From: an uncultured Collinsella sp.
GTDB lineage: Bacteria; Actinomycetota; Coriobacteriia; Coriobacteriales; Coriobacteriaceae
Assembly (NCBI GenBank): GCA_905197665.1
Contig: CAJJZP010000001.1
Span: 1 to 64,000, forward strand
Length of the DNA: 64,000 nt
Direction of reading: 5' to 3'
The notes under the pieces: model-generated
Database searches by the model: none
What the model saw: the letters and a program-made list of their open reading frames with translations, nothing else
What the model was told of the DNA's origin: nothing
In this document: positions 36,937 through 47,400 of the stretch, in pieces
Layout of the letters: each line of letters opens with the position of its first letter
Numbering within the stretch: the first letter of the stretch is position 1
Program-made: the position numbers and the translations under genes

Positions 36937-38556
36937 ATGCGAAAGCAAATCCATGACAACTCAATCAACCACGGCCGTGCGTGCTCGTTCTCCCACGGAA
37001 CATGGCGCCGCGTAGGCACAAAACTCGCCTGCGCGGGGGCCTGCGTGCTCATGGCCGGCCAGCTGCTGCTGCCGAGCGTGGCGCTCGCCGCCGACTGGGT
37101 CAACGTGGGCGGCACGCAGTACGACGCGGGCACTGCCGCCGGCGACGATGCGGGAACCTGGTCCTGGGATGGCGCTAACGACATGAAGCTCAACGGCTAC
37201 GACGGTACCGGCATCAGCGCTCAGGGCAACCTCACCATCGATGTGGCGGGCACCAACACCATCACGGCCGATGCCGGTCAGAGCGCCATCGCTGTTAAGA
37301 ACGGTAACCTTGCCATTACCGGCGACGGCACCCTTAATGCGACGGCCCAGACCGATGTGATTGCGGCGGAAGGCGACGGCAATGCGGGTGGCGATGTGAC
37401 CATCAGCGGCGCCAACGTCAACGTGACGGCTTCGGGCGCAGTGAACAGTGCGACGGGCATTCGCGCGACGGCCGGCAGCGTGACGATCGATAAGGGCGCC
37501 GATGTCAAAATCGAGGCAAAATCGGCGGAAGGATCTTGGCGTCCAACGGTGGGCACCTACGGTATCTTTGCCGATAACCTTCCCAGTAGACACGCTGCTC
37601 AGGAAGGCGAGCAGGAAGAACCGGATTATGTCTCCGTGCACGGGGGCGACGTCACGATCGATGCCGCCAACCTGTCGATCAAGACAGCCGATGCCTGGCA
37701 GGTTTCCGTGTGCATCAATACGGTCGGTATCAAAAAGAATACCCTCATGAAAATCGTCAACAGAGCCGATGTCGCGCTTTCCGCCGGCAGTGCGGCTTCG
37801 CTCTCGGCGGGCATCAGCGCGCGTTCGCAAAGCGGTGCGGTGTGGATGCTTGTCGAGGAGTCGAATCTTACGTCTCGAAGCCTGTCTGCTGCAAACGGCA
37901 TCGATGCCGTCCGCAATCAAAGTTTTGGAATCATGGCAGAGGCAAACACCGGGTCGGAAACGCCTCGTATCAAGATTCGCAAATCGAAGATTGAGGCCTC
38001 GGGCGCGACTGCGGGAATCTATGCGATCAACTGCAACGACGCGACTGCGACGCTGTTCCGTGCCGCGATGATCGATTTACGAGGAAACGCGATGATTACG
38101 ACTCCGACGGACGGTGCCGTGCGCGATGTGAAAAAGGTTGTCGATACGGGGAAATGGCCGAGCTCCCAGAACGGGCAGGTCGTCGGTGTTGCCGGTTCGT
38201 CTGCCATTACGGATATCGTCGGTTCTGCCGAGGTCGCCCATGATGTAGTGATTGATTTTGGAGACGGACAGGAGCCGGAGCCGACGCCCGATCCAGAGCC
38301 GACGCCGGAGCCCGATCCCGACCCCATACCCAATCCCGAGCAGAAGCCTGGCCTCAAGTCCGTAGACAAGGACGTAAAGACCAACACGGCGGTCACCAAG
38401 ACCGTTACGACCAAGACTGCCGCCGGCGCCAAAAACGCTTCCGGTGTTCTGGCTGCCACAGGCGACAACGCTGCGATGGCGGCGGCAGCCCTCGGCATTG
38501 CCGGTGCGTCCGTCATCGGCGCCGGCTTCGTCGCGTCCAAGCGCCGCAATCGCTAG
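36937..38556 (+). CDS. Sortase-anchored surface protein 1 (beta-helix/carbohydrate-binding-like)
   Basis: 539 residues, ATG after AAGGAGG. The signal peptide carries the block HGTWRRVG...GAC and ends QLLLPSVALA, shared with surface protein 2. The mature part (about 50-420) is rich in short repeats of the form G-N-L-x-I-T-G-D-G-T and GGDVTI. This pattern fits right-handed beta-helix or Cthe_2159-type carbohydrate-binding domains. A Pro/Glu/Asp (PEPTPDPEP) wall-spanning region leads to LAATGD (505-510), a hydrophobic helix and KRRNR. It is expected to be covalently wall-anchored. The ligand is unknown. The second half (about 37700-38180) is visibly richer in A and T than the first. Confidence 0.82.
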   Translation: MRKQIHDNSINHGRACSFSHGTWRRVGTKLACAGACVLMAGQLLLPSVALAADWVNVGGTQYDAGTAAGDDAGTWSWDGANDMKLNGYDGTGISAQGNLTIDVAGTNTITADAGQSAIAVKNGNLAITGDGTLNATAQTDVIAAEGDGNAGGDVTISGANVNVTASGAVNSATGIRATAGSVTIDKGADVKIEAKSAEGSWRPTVGTYGIFADNLPSRHAAQEGEQEEPDYVSVHGGDVTIDAANLSIKTADAWQVSVCINTVGIKKNTLMKIVNRADVALSAGSAASLSAGISARSQSGAVWMLVEESNLTSRSLSAANGIDAVRNQSFGIMAEANTGSETPRIKIRKSKIEASGATAGIYAINCNDATATLFRAAMIDLRGNAMITTPTDGAVRDVKKVVDTGKWPSSQNGQVVGVAGSSAITDIVGSAEVAHDVVIDFGDGQEPEPTPDPEPTPEPDPDPIPNPEQKPGLKSVDKDVKTNTAVTKTVTTKTAAGAKNASGVLAATGDNAAMAAAALGIAGASVIGAGFVASKRRNR

Positions 38557-38579
38557 CGCAAGCTTTCATAGTCATTTTC

Positions 38580-38618
38580 AGCCGCCGCGTGGGCATAAAT
38601 GCTCTTGCGGCGGCTCTT
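38580..38618 (+). terminator. Terminator after surface protein 1
   Basis: AGCCGCCGC pairs with GCGGCGGCT around a loop of about 18 bases and is followed by CTTTGT. Confidence 0.7.
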
Positions 38619-38637
38619 TGTATTTCCGCAGGTAGAG

Positions 38638-38665
38638 GCCTAGGTTCGCATCTACGAACCTAGGC
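38638..38665. repeat. GCCTAGGTTCG palindrome
   Basis: GCCTAGGTTCG and its exact complement surround CATCTA. A GCAGGTAGA box lies just before it, as in the related palindrome at 41398-41431, where the outer arm differs but stays complementary. Confidence 0.7.
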
Positions 38666-38701
38666 GTACGGAGTCATTTGGCGCATCTTGGTCGTACAGG
38701 G

Positions 38702-38734
38702 CCACCGCAAAGGGGACAGGCACCTTTGTGGTGG
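38702..38734. repeat. CCACAAAGG-family hairpin, copy 2
   Basis: CCACCGCAAAGG pairs with CCTTTGTGGTGG (one G-T) around GGACAGGCA. Here it lies only about 30 bases before the ATG of surface protein 2, without a T tract, so it could affect expression of that gene. Confidence 0.7.
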
Positions 38735-38761
38735 TATGGCCCATCGACCAAGGAGGCCGTT

Positions 38762-41155
38762 ATGAACGGAAGCCACTTTGATAAGCAAACTCAGCGTGAG
38801 CGTACCTGCTCGCTGGTTCACGGTACCTGGCGTTGTGTGGGTGCCAAAATAGCTTGCGCCGGCGCGTGCGCGCTTATGGTCGGTCAGTTGCTGCTGCCGA
38901 GCGTGGCGCTGGCGACGGAATGCGCCGATCCCGTCGGTGCGATGGACGAGGTTGCCGCGGCTCCGGTGACGCCGACGGTTGCGGAGGATACGGCGGCAAC
39001 GACCGCACCGGCTGCTTCGACCGCACCTGCAACCGATGCTGCTCCGGCGGCGCAAGCCACCGCTGAGCCTCAGCAGACGGCCCCGACTGGCGCCACCGAT
39101 GAATCCAACGATGCGGCACCCGCTGAACAAAATACTCCCAGCGATAACGCCGCCACGCCGGCGAATGACGCCATCATGCCCTGCGGTGTGACCGATGTTG
39201 TTGGCGGCAGCGGCGTTAGGGTCAATATTACGGTGCGGAACAATTACACCGACATCAAGAAAGAAGAAACGATTGAGTATGTGAAGGGGATTGCCCTTGT
39301 AGATGGAGACCAGTCTGCTCTCGATGGCAGCGCTTTGACTTTTATCGGCCTGGGGGACTTGATCGTCCATGCGGCGTATGACAGTGCGAGCAATAAAACA
39401 ACGCTTACCCTGGATATCAGCAAGATTCAGAGACAGAAGGAGGAGCAGAAGTACTTTACGGAGTACAAGGAGAATAAGTCCAAGATGACGACCACCTATG
39501 ATGGATCCAAGCTTACGTATACGGGTACAGAGCCCGGGAATATCATCATCGGTGATCCGGACGACGCCTTTAAAGGAGACACCGAGGCGACCGGGAAACC
39601 CACTATTAACGAGATCCGGGATGACTACTACACCCGCACCCATGTCTACGAGAGGGCGTGCCTTGTTATCCCGGCAGCGGAATCAGAATCGGAATCCATC
39701 TCCTTTGCCAATGTTCAGAATACGAACTTCAATTGGCAGCTGGATACTGGTCCGCAGGCGACGGCAGGTGTCCCTAACTACGATGCAGATAAATACGAAA
39801 TCGCTTATGAATGCTGGCAGGAATTTGAAAACAACGAACCCGTTGCTGCCTGGTATTCCGATAACGGCTCACATGGTTCCCTGCCGACTATTACAAAGTT
39901 TAAAAGCGGGAAAGAGTACGTGTATTCTCTTATGCTGAAGCCAAAAGACGGATATTCCTTCAGCGATGAAACCGTTGTTACCGTAAACGGGGAAACCGTA
40001 AAGTCGAGTCTAAGCGGAGAATTCCTGTATGTCCCTGCTATTAAAACAATTACGATGCCTACTTCGTCGGAAAACGAAGCTCTTGAGAATCTAAACGTCA
40101 ACGATGTGAAAACCGACTACGCGCCCGGCGAGGCGCCGCGTGCGACCGCGACGATTCCTGCCGCCGATGCCGACAAGTATGAGATCGCGTATGAGTGCTG
40201 GGAGGAGATGGATGGCAGCGACCCTGCGGAGCTCACGCCCGTTGCCTTCTGGTATTCCGACCCTGCCAAGTATCCGACGGGCGCGAGGAGGATCGAACAC
40301 TTCGAAGAGGGCAAGTTCTACATGTACTCCGTTGAGCTGAGGCTCAAGGGCGACAATACCGTGGCCGATGACTGCATGATGTACGTCAACGGTCATTGGG
40401 CGCACCACATCAAGACCGTCAACGGCGTCTTCGCGCCAAACGCTGACAATATGCTGTGCGAGCAGCCGATCGACGAATGGCGGGCCATCGACGTTATCGA
40501 GATCAACGGCGCCACGACCATCTTCAAGGCGGGCGATAAGCCGGTCTTTACGGCGAATGTTCCGACGGGTTCCAACTCCCTTCCTCAGTGTGAGTTCTGG
40601 ACGGGCAGCGATGGCAGCGAAGTGAACTCTCAGAAGTTCTGGGATCAGAACATCACGAATCACATCGACGTCTTTAAGCCCGGCGTGACCTATCGCTACG
40701 GTATCTACCTCAAGTCCGCGCGCGGCTTCTACTTTACGCCCGACACCAAGCTGGTGATCAACGGCCAGGAGTGCGGCTACCAGGTCGCGGATAGCGTATC
40801 CGATGAGGACAGCGGCTGGATCTACACCCTGTGGCTCAACACCGATCTGACCTTTACGCCTGAGGCCACGCCGACTCCCGATCCGCAGCCTACGCCGGAT
40901 CCCAAGCCGACACCGCAGCCTGAGGTTAAGCCTGAGACTAAGCCCGAGGTTAAGCCCGAGACCAAACCCGCGGCCAAGTCGGCCACGACAACCGCTACGA
41001 CCAAGACGGTTGAGAAAACCACGCCGGCCAAGAAGAGCGATGCTGTCCTGGCTACCACGGGGGATACCACCGCGATGACGGTCGCTGCCCTAGGCATCGC
41101 CGGCGCAACCGTAGCCGCCGCCGGCCTCGCCGCGACCAAGCGCCGCAAGCGTTAG
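38762..41155 (+). CDS. Sortase-anchored surface protein 2
   Basis: 797 residues. The signal peptide is nearly identical to that of surface protein 1 (HGTWRCVG, then GQLLLPSVALA). An Ala/Thr/Pro-rich linker (about 55-140) follows, then an unassigned globular part and repeated modules of about 110-120 residues marked by KYEIAYECW(Q/E)E, followed by AFWYSD or AAWYSD and F-x-x-G-K-x-Y-x-YS. These look like bacterial surface Ig-like or adhesin repeats, but I do not recognise a named family. A PxPxP stalk (PTPDPQPTPDPKP) leads to LATTGD (763-768), a hydrophobic helix and KRRKR. The part encoded by about 39220-40100 is AT-richer than the rest. ATG 38762 has AGGAGG upstream. Confidence 0.8.
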   Translation: MNGSHFDKQTQRERTCSLVHGTWRCVGAKIACAGACALMVGQLLLPSVALATECADPVGAMDEVAAAPVTPTVAEDTAATTAPAASTAPATDAAPAAQATAEPQQTAPTGATDESNDAAPAEQNTPSDNAATPANDAIMPCGVTDVVGGSGVRVNITVRNNYTDIKKEETIEYVKGIALVDGDQSALDGSALTFIGLGDLIVHAAYDSASNKTTLTLDISKIQRQKEEQKYFTEYKENKSKMTTTYDGSKLTYTGTEPGNIIIGDPDDAFKGDTEATGKPTINEIRDDYYTRTHVYERACLVIPAAESESESISFANVQNTNFNWQLDTGPQATAGVPNYDADKYEIAYECWQEFENNEPVAAWYSDNGSHGSLPTITKFKSGKEYVYSLMLKPKDGYSFSDETVVTVNGETVKSSLSGEFLYVPAIKTITMPTSSENEALENLNVNDVKTDYAPGEAPRATATIPAADADKYEIAYECWEEMDGSDPAELTPVAFWYSDPAKYPTGARRIEHFEEGKFYMYSVELRLKGDNTVADDCMMYVNGHWAHHIKTVNGVFAPNADNMLCEQPIDEWRAIDVIEINGATTIFKAGDKPVFTANVPTGSNSLPQCEFWTGSDGSEVNSQKFWDQNITNHIDVFKPGVTYRYGIYLKSARGFYFTPDTKLVINGQECGYQVADSVSDEDSGWIYTLWLNTDLTFTPEATPTPDPQPTPDPKPTPQPEVKPETKPEVKPETKPAAKSATTTATTKTVEKTTPAKKSDAVLATTGDTTAMTVAALGIAGATVAAAGLAATKRRKR

Positions 41156-41191
41156 GTTTTGGTGGCGGCGCCTATCCTCGGCTTTTGCAAG

Positions 41192-41248
41192 ATCTCAATC
41201 TGTAACACCAAGCCAGATATTTGGGCTCCAGGTGTTACAGATTGAGAT
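41192..41248. repeat. 57-bp palindrome P1
   Basis: ATCTCAATCTGTAACACC and its exact complement (18 bp) surround a 21-base loop. First of two tandem units behind surface protein 2. Confidence 0.85.
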
Positions 41249-41272
41249 GAACCGAATGGCCGCCAATCTAAT

Positions 41273-41329
41273 GTCTCGATCTGTAACACCAAGCGGGGAA
41301 TTTGACCTCTAACTGTTACAGATCGAGAC
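41273..41329. repeat. 57-bp palindrome P2
   Basis: GTCTCGATCTGTAACA and its exact complement (16 bp) surround a loop of 25 bases. It is separated from P1 by a 24-base spacer (GAACCGAATGGCCGCCAATC and four more), which recurs between P3 and P4. Confidence 0.85.
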
Positions 41330-41350
41330 AAACTGGCCGGCCAAGTCCAG

Positions 41351-41387
41351 AACCGCCACAAAGGTGCGTGTCCCCTTTGTGGCGGTT
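41351..41387. repeat. CCACAAAGG-family hairpin, copy 3
   Basis: AACCGCCACAAAGG pairs perfectly with CCTTTGTGGCGGTT around TGCGTGTCC. The inner loop is in the opposite orientation to that at 35270-35312. Confidence 0.75.
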
Positions 41388-41397
41388 TGCGCAGGTA

Positions 41398-41431
41398 GAA
41401 CGGTAGGTTCGTATATATGAACCTACCGTTC
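41398..41431. repeat. GAACGGTAGGTTC palindrome
   Basis: GAACGGTAGGTTC and its exact complement surround GTATATAT, preceded by GCAGGTA. Related to 38638-38665 by a shared TAGGTTC core with changed, still complementary outer arms. It lies about 60 bases before the next surface-protein start. Confidence 0.7.
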
Positions 41432-41491
41432 GCTTTGTTTTTGGACAACGATTACGCTGGATGACTTTTGGTTTGCAGGAAAGGAACGACC

Positions 41492-44400
41492 ATGAGGTGG
41501 ACTACTGTTCGAGCGCTTTGCCGCCGCCTGACCATTGCCGCGGTGACCCTCACTATGGTGACGGGCTCGTTGCCTGTGGGCGCGTTTGCTGAGGTGTTCA
41601 CCACCGATAGCACCTTTGTGCAGACGGATGTCGACCAAGTAGACGCCGTCGACCCCGCCGACGCCGCGCCCAATGTCGATGCCGCCAACGCTGCCGACAC
41701 CGCGCCCGATGCCGGCGCTGCCGACCCCACAGTGCTCGATACCGGTGACACCCCTACGCCCCCGGACTCCGAGATTGCATCAGCGGCAGGCCTGACGGGT
41801 GCTGGGCAGACCGAGAGCACGCCCGTGGGCACGCTCGCCATCGATCTTGTCGAGGGCAAGGAGCTCGCCGAACAGCAGAAGCAGGAGGAGGCCGCCGAAG
41901 CCGAAGCAACCTGGAATGAGGATCTTGGGCTCTGGATGACCTCGAAGGGCGCCACGGGCGTAAAAGGCGAATACGATGATGGCTACGTGGCCGGCGAGCA
42001 GACTCCCGCGCAGTACTACTTCTCGATCGATAGCCTCACCAACGAAATTTCTATCGAGTATGGCGACGCGGGCATTACCACGTTGGAGGTGCCCTCGACC
42101 ATCGACGGCAAGCATGTCGTAAGCCTTACGGGTATGGGAAGCGCTACGCTCACATCGATCACCTTCGCCCCTAATTCGCATGTCCGCTCGGTTGGAGGCT
42201 TGGGCGGCAGCAGCATCAAAGAGATCGCACTGCCCGATTCGGTCGAGGAGCTCAAGAGCTATGCATTCTACAAAAGCAAGACGCTCCAAACGGTAACCTG
42301 GCCCAACAACGCGGCCTTTACCACGATTCCCGAGCAGGCCTTTAAGGAATGTGAACAACTTGACGACAATGTGGTGGCAACGCTGCCGCCTTCGGTCAAA
42401 ACTATCGACTATCTTGCATTCGCCTATTGCGGCGTGCCGCAGTTCTATGTCTCGGACACAACAGTGCTCACCTTTACCCAGATCAACGTGCCGGGCACGG
42501 TGGAGCGGATTGAGCGCAATGCCTTTGACGGGTGCTCCTTTGTGTCGTCGGTGACGATCGGCGACGGCGTTAAATATATCGGAGCGCACGCGTTCGCCTC
42601 TCTTGATCCTGCGATTGCCGGCAAAGAGATTGTGCTACCCAAAAGCGTGGAAATGATAGAGTGGGGAGCTTTTGAGAACACGAGATACGGAAACGAGACG
42701 AACCATAATGCCGTTGCCCTGCGCGTGATGAACCCCGATCTTCAGTTTGGTGAGGCGGGCTATTCGGGCGACTATAATGAGCGCGTGACAATCGATGGCG
42801 TAACGTATGCGATTCCCTTTAGTGAAGGCCAGACCATCTATGCCTATGCGACCGATTCGACTGGCAACCCCTCGATGGTCAAAAAGCTTGCCGATGCCGT
42901 GGCCGATCGCAAGGACTCCGTCGATTCCTCGAAGCCTGCCTACACGTTTGAGTGGATGGGCGAGGCGGCCCAGGTGACGGGCAAACTTCCCCAGAGCGCG
43001 ACGGCTACACTCGTGCAGGCGGGGCAGTCCACGCCGCTGGCGGTTGGCGATGACGGCAGCTTTACAGCGGACGCTCTCTCCAAGACAGCAACCACCCTGC
43101 GCATTTCGCTCAGCGGTTACTATGACATGGTGCTGGCGCGCCCGGGCGACCAGATGACGGGCACATGGAATATCGGAGAGATTAAGGCGGAGGACTTTAC
43201 CAAGATTCCGGCCTCGCGCGCGATTGAGCTCAACGTGGGATATCTTGAACCGATTGTGGGCCAGGATAAAACTGAGCGGATTGAGCTCGACAGTCTCGAT
43301 AACATCGATCTGACGGTGAAGAGCGGCGGCAAGACGCTCAAACCTGCCAAGGGTGACAAAGAAAACGACTTCCGTATCCAGGGCACAGCACTCGTGGTGT
43401 CGCAGGCCATTGCCGACGCGGACCAGGATCTGGAGATAACGCTCGAGCCCAAAGACAGACTCAAGCTGGGCGGGGCGACGGCGACGGTGAAACCTTCGGC
43501 CGGCAAGGTTGATATCGACTTGAAGCCCTGGGGTACGGCGACGGTCACGACCAAGGGCGACTACCAGGGAGCCAACCGCGTGCTGGTGTTCCGTACGTCC
43601 GACGGCAAGCTCGTTGCCGACGGTGTAACCTATTTGATGGGTTACGAAGACGATGGCACCACGCCTATCATGAAGGCCGAGACGCCGCGCCTTAAGGCCG
43701 GTTCGTACACCATCGTCGCCTTTAACAAGACGAGCTACGACATCCAAGCGACGAGCTATTCCACGTTTAGCCGCCTAGGGCTGACCGTGGGTAAGCATAT
43801 CGCGCAAAAGCAGGTGAAGATTGAGGACGGCAAACAGCTCGACGTGACGCTCGACGTCCCCACCTTTGACGTGGAGACGTATCGTGCCGAGCGTGGGCTG
43901 ACGGCGGGCTCGGTTATCGCTGATTCGTCCGCGGTCGTTGGTGTGGAGACCGAGCTGCGCATTCATTACGAGCTCAAGGACAGCCAGGCTGCCAAGATTG
44001 AGATTCCGCTGGCCAAGGATGCCGTCGAGGATGTGTCCGCAGGCGCTCGCGAAGCCGGCGCCAGCTCCGATGCCATGTGGGCTGGCACAACTTGGGAGGG
44101 CGACAACCTCGTTCTCAATATGAGGAAGGGCATGGGCGCCGATGTGTTTGTGCGCTTTAAGCCTAAGGCCGCGGGCATCTATGCCGTCTCGCCGCTCATT
44201 ACGCTGGGCGAGGTGACATTGCCGCTGGGAAGCACCACACTCGAGGTTAGCGGATCGCGCATCGAGGTCGACAACACCGACGTTCACAGCCTGCTGGGCA
44301 ATGTGGCCTACGTATACGCAGCGCCCGGCAAAAGCGTGCAGCTTACCGTGGGCGCGGGCGCCTCGGCTGCAAAGTACACCGGCAAGACCAATAAACTCGG

Positions 44401-47400
44401 CCGTGCCAAGATTGAATACGAGCTGCCGCAGGATACGCTTGCCGCCGAGCGCGTGACGCTCGAGGCGCGCGTGGGCTCGACCGACGTCGCCGCCGCTGCC
44501 GCAGAGGTGACGGCTCGCAATTATGTGCGCTATGTTCCGGGCGCTTCGGTCTGGAACTTTGATGTGACGTATCGTGGCGGTACGCAAAACTTGGTCAAGG
44601 ACGGTAAGGACACCGGCAAGAGCCTGTGGACCTTCCATCATCTGCCACAAAAGAAGAACGCCTACTGGACCTTTGACATCACGCTCGAGGTGGGAAACGA
44701 AGAGGCCGCCGACACGCTCGACCTGTACGTGGACTGCGTGGATGGCAAGACGGTGACGATTCCTCTGGCTCAAAAGTCGCGCGAGGGCACCCATGTTCGC
44801 TATGTGGCGGAGTATGTGGACGAGGGTTACCTTAAGCTGCTCGATGAGTTTAACAAGGCGAATGACTCGACCTATGTGAACTGCGGCAACTTTGAGCAAA
44901 TCTTTATGCCGCAGACCTACCGCATCTCCAATGCTCAGCTTATGACCATGCTGAGTTTTGACGCCAAAGCTTCGGCCAAAAAGCATTCCGCCGCGGCCGA
45001 GGAGCGCCAGCAGGAGTTCTCGAATGCCGTGCAGCAGTGGCACGAGTATATGATGGATAACTCGTTTAATGATGTCGACGAGGCCTTTAACGACGCGATT
45101 GACCAGATGGTCGCCGATGCGTTTGCCGAGGAGGATGAGAACGGTAAAGAGGACGAAGCCCAAGGTGGAGCTGCCCGTAAGGCTCGTCGCGCCCCTGCCG
45201 CCAGCGAAGGCGAGAGTGATGATGCTGGCAACGACGAGGCGGCGCAGTTTGCCGCCGAGCTTAAGGCTGCGGTTGGTGGCTCGTCGGCGCTGCTGACCAA
45301 GCAGGGCGACAGCTATGGCGTCAACGTGGACAAGATGATCTTTGAGGACGCGTACGGCACCGGTGAGGATTGGTACCAGGAACTCGCGTCGGCTCAGGGT
45401 GCAAGCGCGGCGGACGCGGCGGCGCTCAAGGAGCTTGTTGACCATGCATCGCGAGCGGAGTTTATTGCCCAGCAGGCCGAGGATCTGGTGGGCCAGTCGA
45501 TGGGTATCGGCCAGCTCAACCAATACGGAAGCTGGAATGACGCAACCGCTGCGGCGCTCAACAAGTGTGCGGGCATTAAGGCCAGCGAGTACAACGGCCA
45601 GTCGACGAGCGGGTTTAACGATTTGGGCCAGGCGCTCGGCAGCTCGCTGAGCTACAAGGCGGCTGACGACGATACCGTCAAGGGCTTTAAGGTCGCCGCG
45701 CCCGATGGCGAGCAGACGGCCTATATCGAGTCCGAGTTTATCGAGAACTCCAATAACAACAAAAACCAGGCGCTGCTGTTTAACTCGATCGCCATGCAAT
45801 GCGACATTTTGGACAATCTGTACGATAACTGGAACGTAGTCCACAGCCTCAATAACTCTACGATTCGCGGATGGCTCATGGCCTGGAAGCGCAACGGCGA
45901 CGTGAGCGCCCATATGAAGCTCATCCGCACGATCCGTTCGCTCAAGAGCTATAAGATCGAGTGCGAGATGTTCGGACAGGTCTTTAAGACCGATGCGTGG
46001 AAGGCGGCCGGCCAGGCGTTTCCCGCGGCGACCCAGGGCATCGGCATCTTTACCGGCATTTACGGCGTGAACGATGCCAGCAAGAACTGGGAGAACGTGA
46101 ACATCCGTATGCAGAAGGTGAAGGGCGAGCGCGAGGGCTATGAGCTTCAGCATACGCGCTTGCTTGCCAAGCCCGAGAAGACCGAGGACGACTGGAAGTG
46201 CATTTACGCGCTGCGTGACGCCATGGAGAAGGCGCGTGCGTTTGAGGATCTGCTGTATCGCCAGCTCTGCCACGACAGCACCGATGTGGCGGTGGGCTCC
46301 ATTATGACAATTGCCGGCGTGCTGACGGCCGGTTCGGCGGGTACCGTGGTGGGCGCTGCCTATGATGCGGCTTCGACGAGTGTGGGCTCGGAGCGCGCGA
46401 TTAAGTTGACCAATGCCGAGTGCGCCTACGATGTCGCCTGTGAGCAGGTGGAACGCGCGTGCCAGAATCGTATTACGGTCAACTGGGGCGAGCTGACCGA
46501 TGCCGAGGTCTACAAGGCCAACAAGGACGGCTTGATCTCGGACGAGAAGATGCAGTCGATCTTTGAGGCGCGTTATCGCCATGTGGCCGCCAAGGCTGCA
46601 CCCGACCCTGCGGGCGTGGTGTACGAGGGTCTGCTGTCCAATACGGTTGAAGGCGCGACGGTTGAGCTGTGGAGCGCCGACGATGCGGCCGGTACCAATG
46701 CAGTGCGTTGGGATGCCGAGGAGTATGAACAGGACAATCCGCTTGCGACGGGTGTCGATGGCGCGTACAACTGGAACACGCCGACCGGCTGGTATCAGGT
46801 GCGCGTGACTAAGGACGGGTATGAGGAGGCGCGTTCGGCTTGGCTGCGCGTGCCGCCGATTCAGACTGAGGTGAACATTGGTTTGGTGTCGACGGCGGCG
46901 CCCGAGGTAGCTTCGGTCCATGCCTATACCGATTGCGTCGAGGTTGAGTTTACGCAGTATATGGATGCGAGTGACGATGCCCTGGTCGCATTGTGCGCGC
47001 AGGGCTTGGGCGACGTGACGTATACGTGGCTCGACAAGCAGGACGATCCCAATGGCAAGCCGCTGTCGCGCGTGCTGCGTATTCGCTATGCCGATGCGTG
47101 TGAGGCGGGCTCGACGGTGTCGTTTGAGCTCGACGGTGCTCGCAACTACGCCGGCAAGGCCATGGCACGCTGGGCAAGTGGCGAGCTTGCCGTGGGCGTT
47201 CGTGCCGACAAGCTCAAGCTCAACGTGGAACAAGCTGTGACCATGCTTGAGGGCGGCGACTTTGAGCTGGTGGCACACGTGACCGATAAGGCGGGCAAGC
47301 CGTTTGCGGGCGCCAAGGTTAGTGTTGGGCTGGAGTCCTCGGCTATCTGCTCTGTCGATGCCACCCAGGCAGTGACGGGCGAGGACGGCGCGGCGACGTT

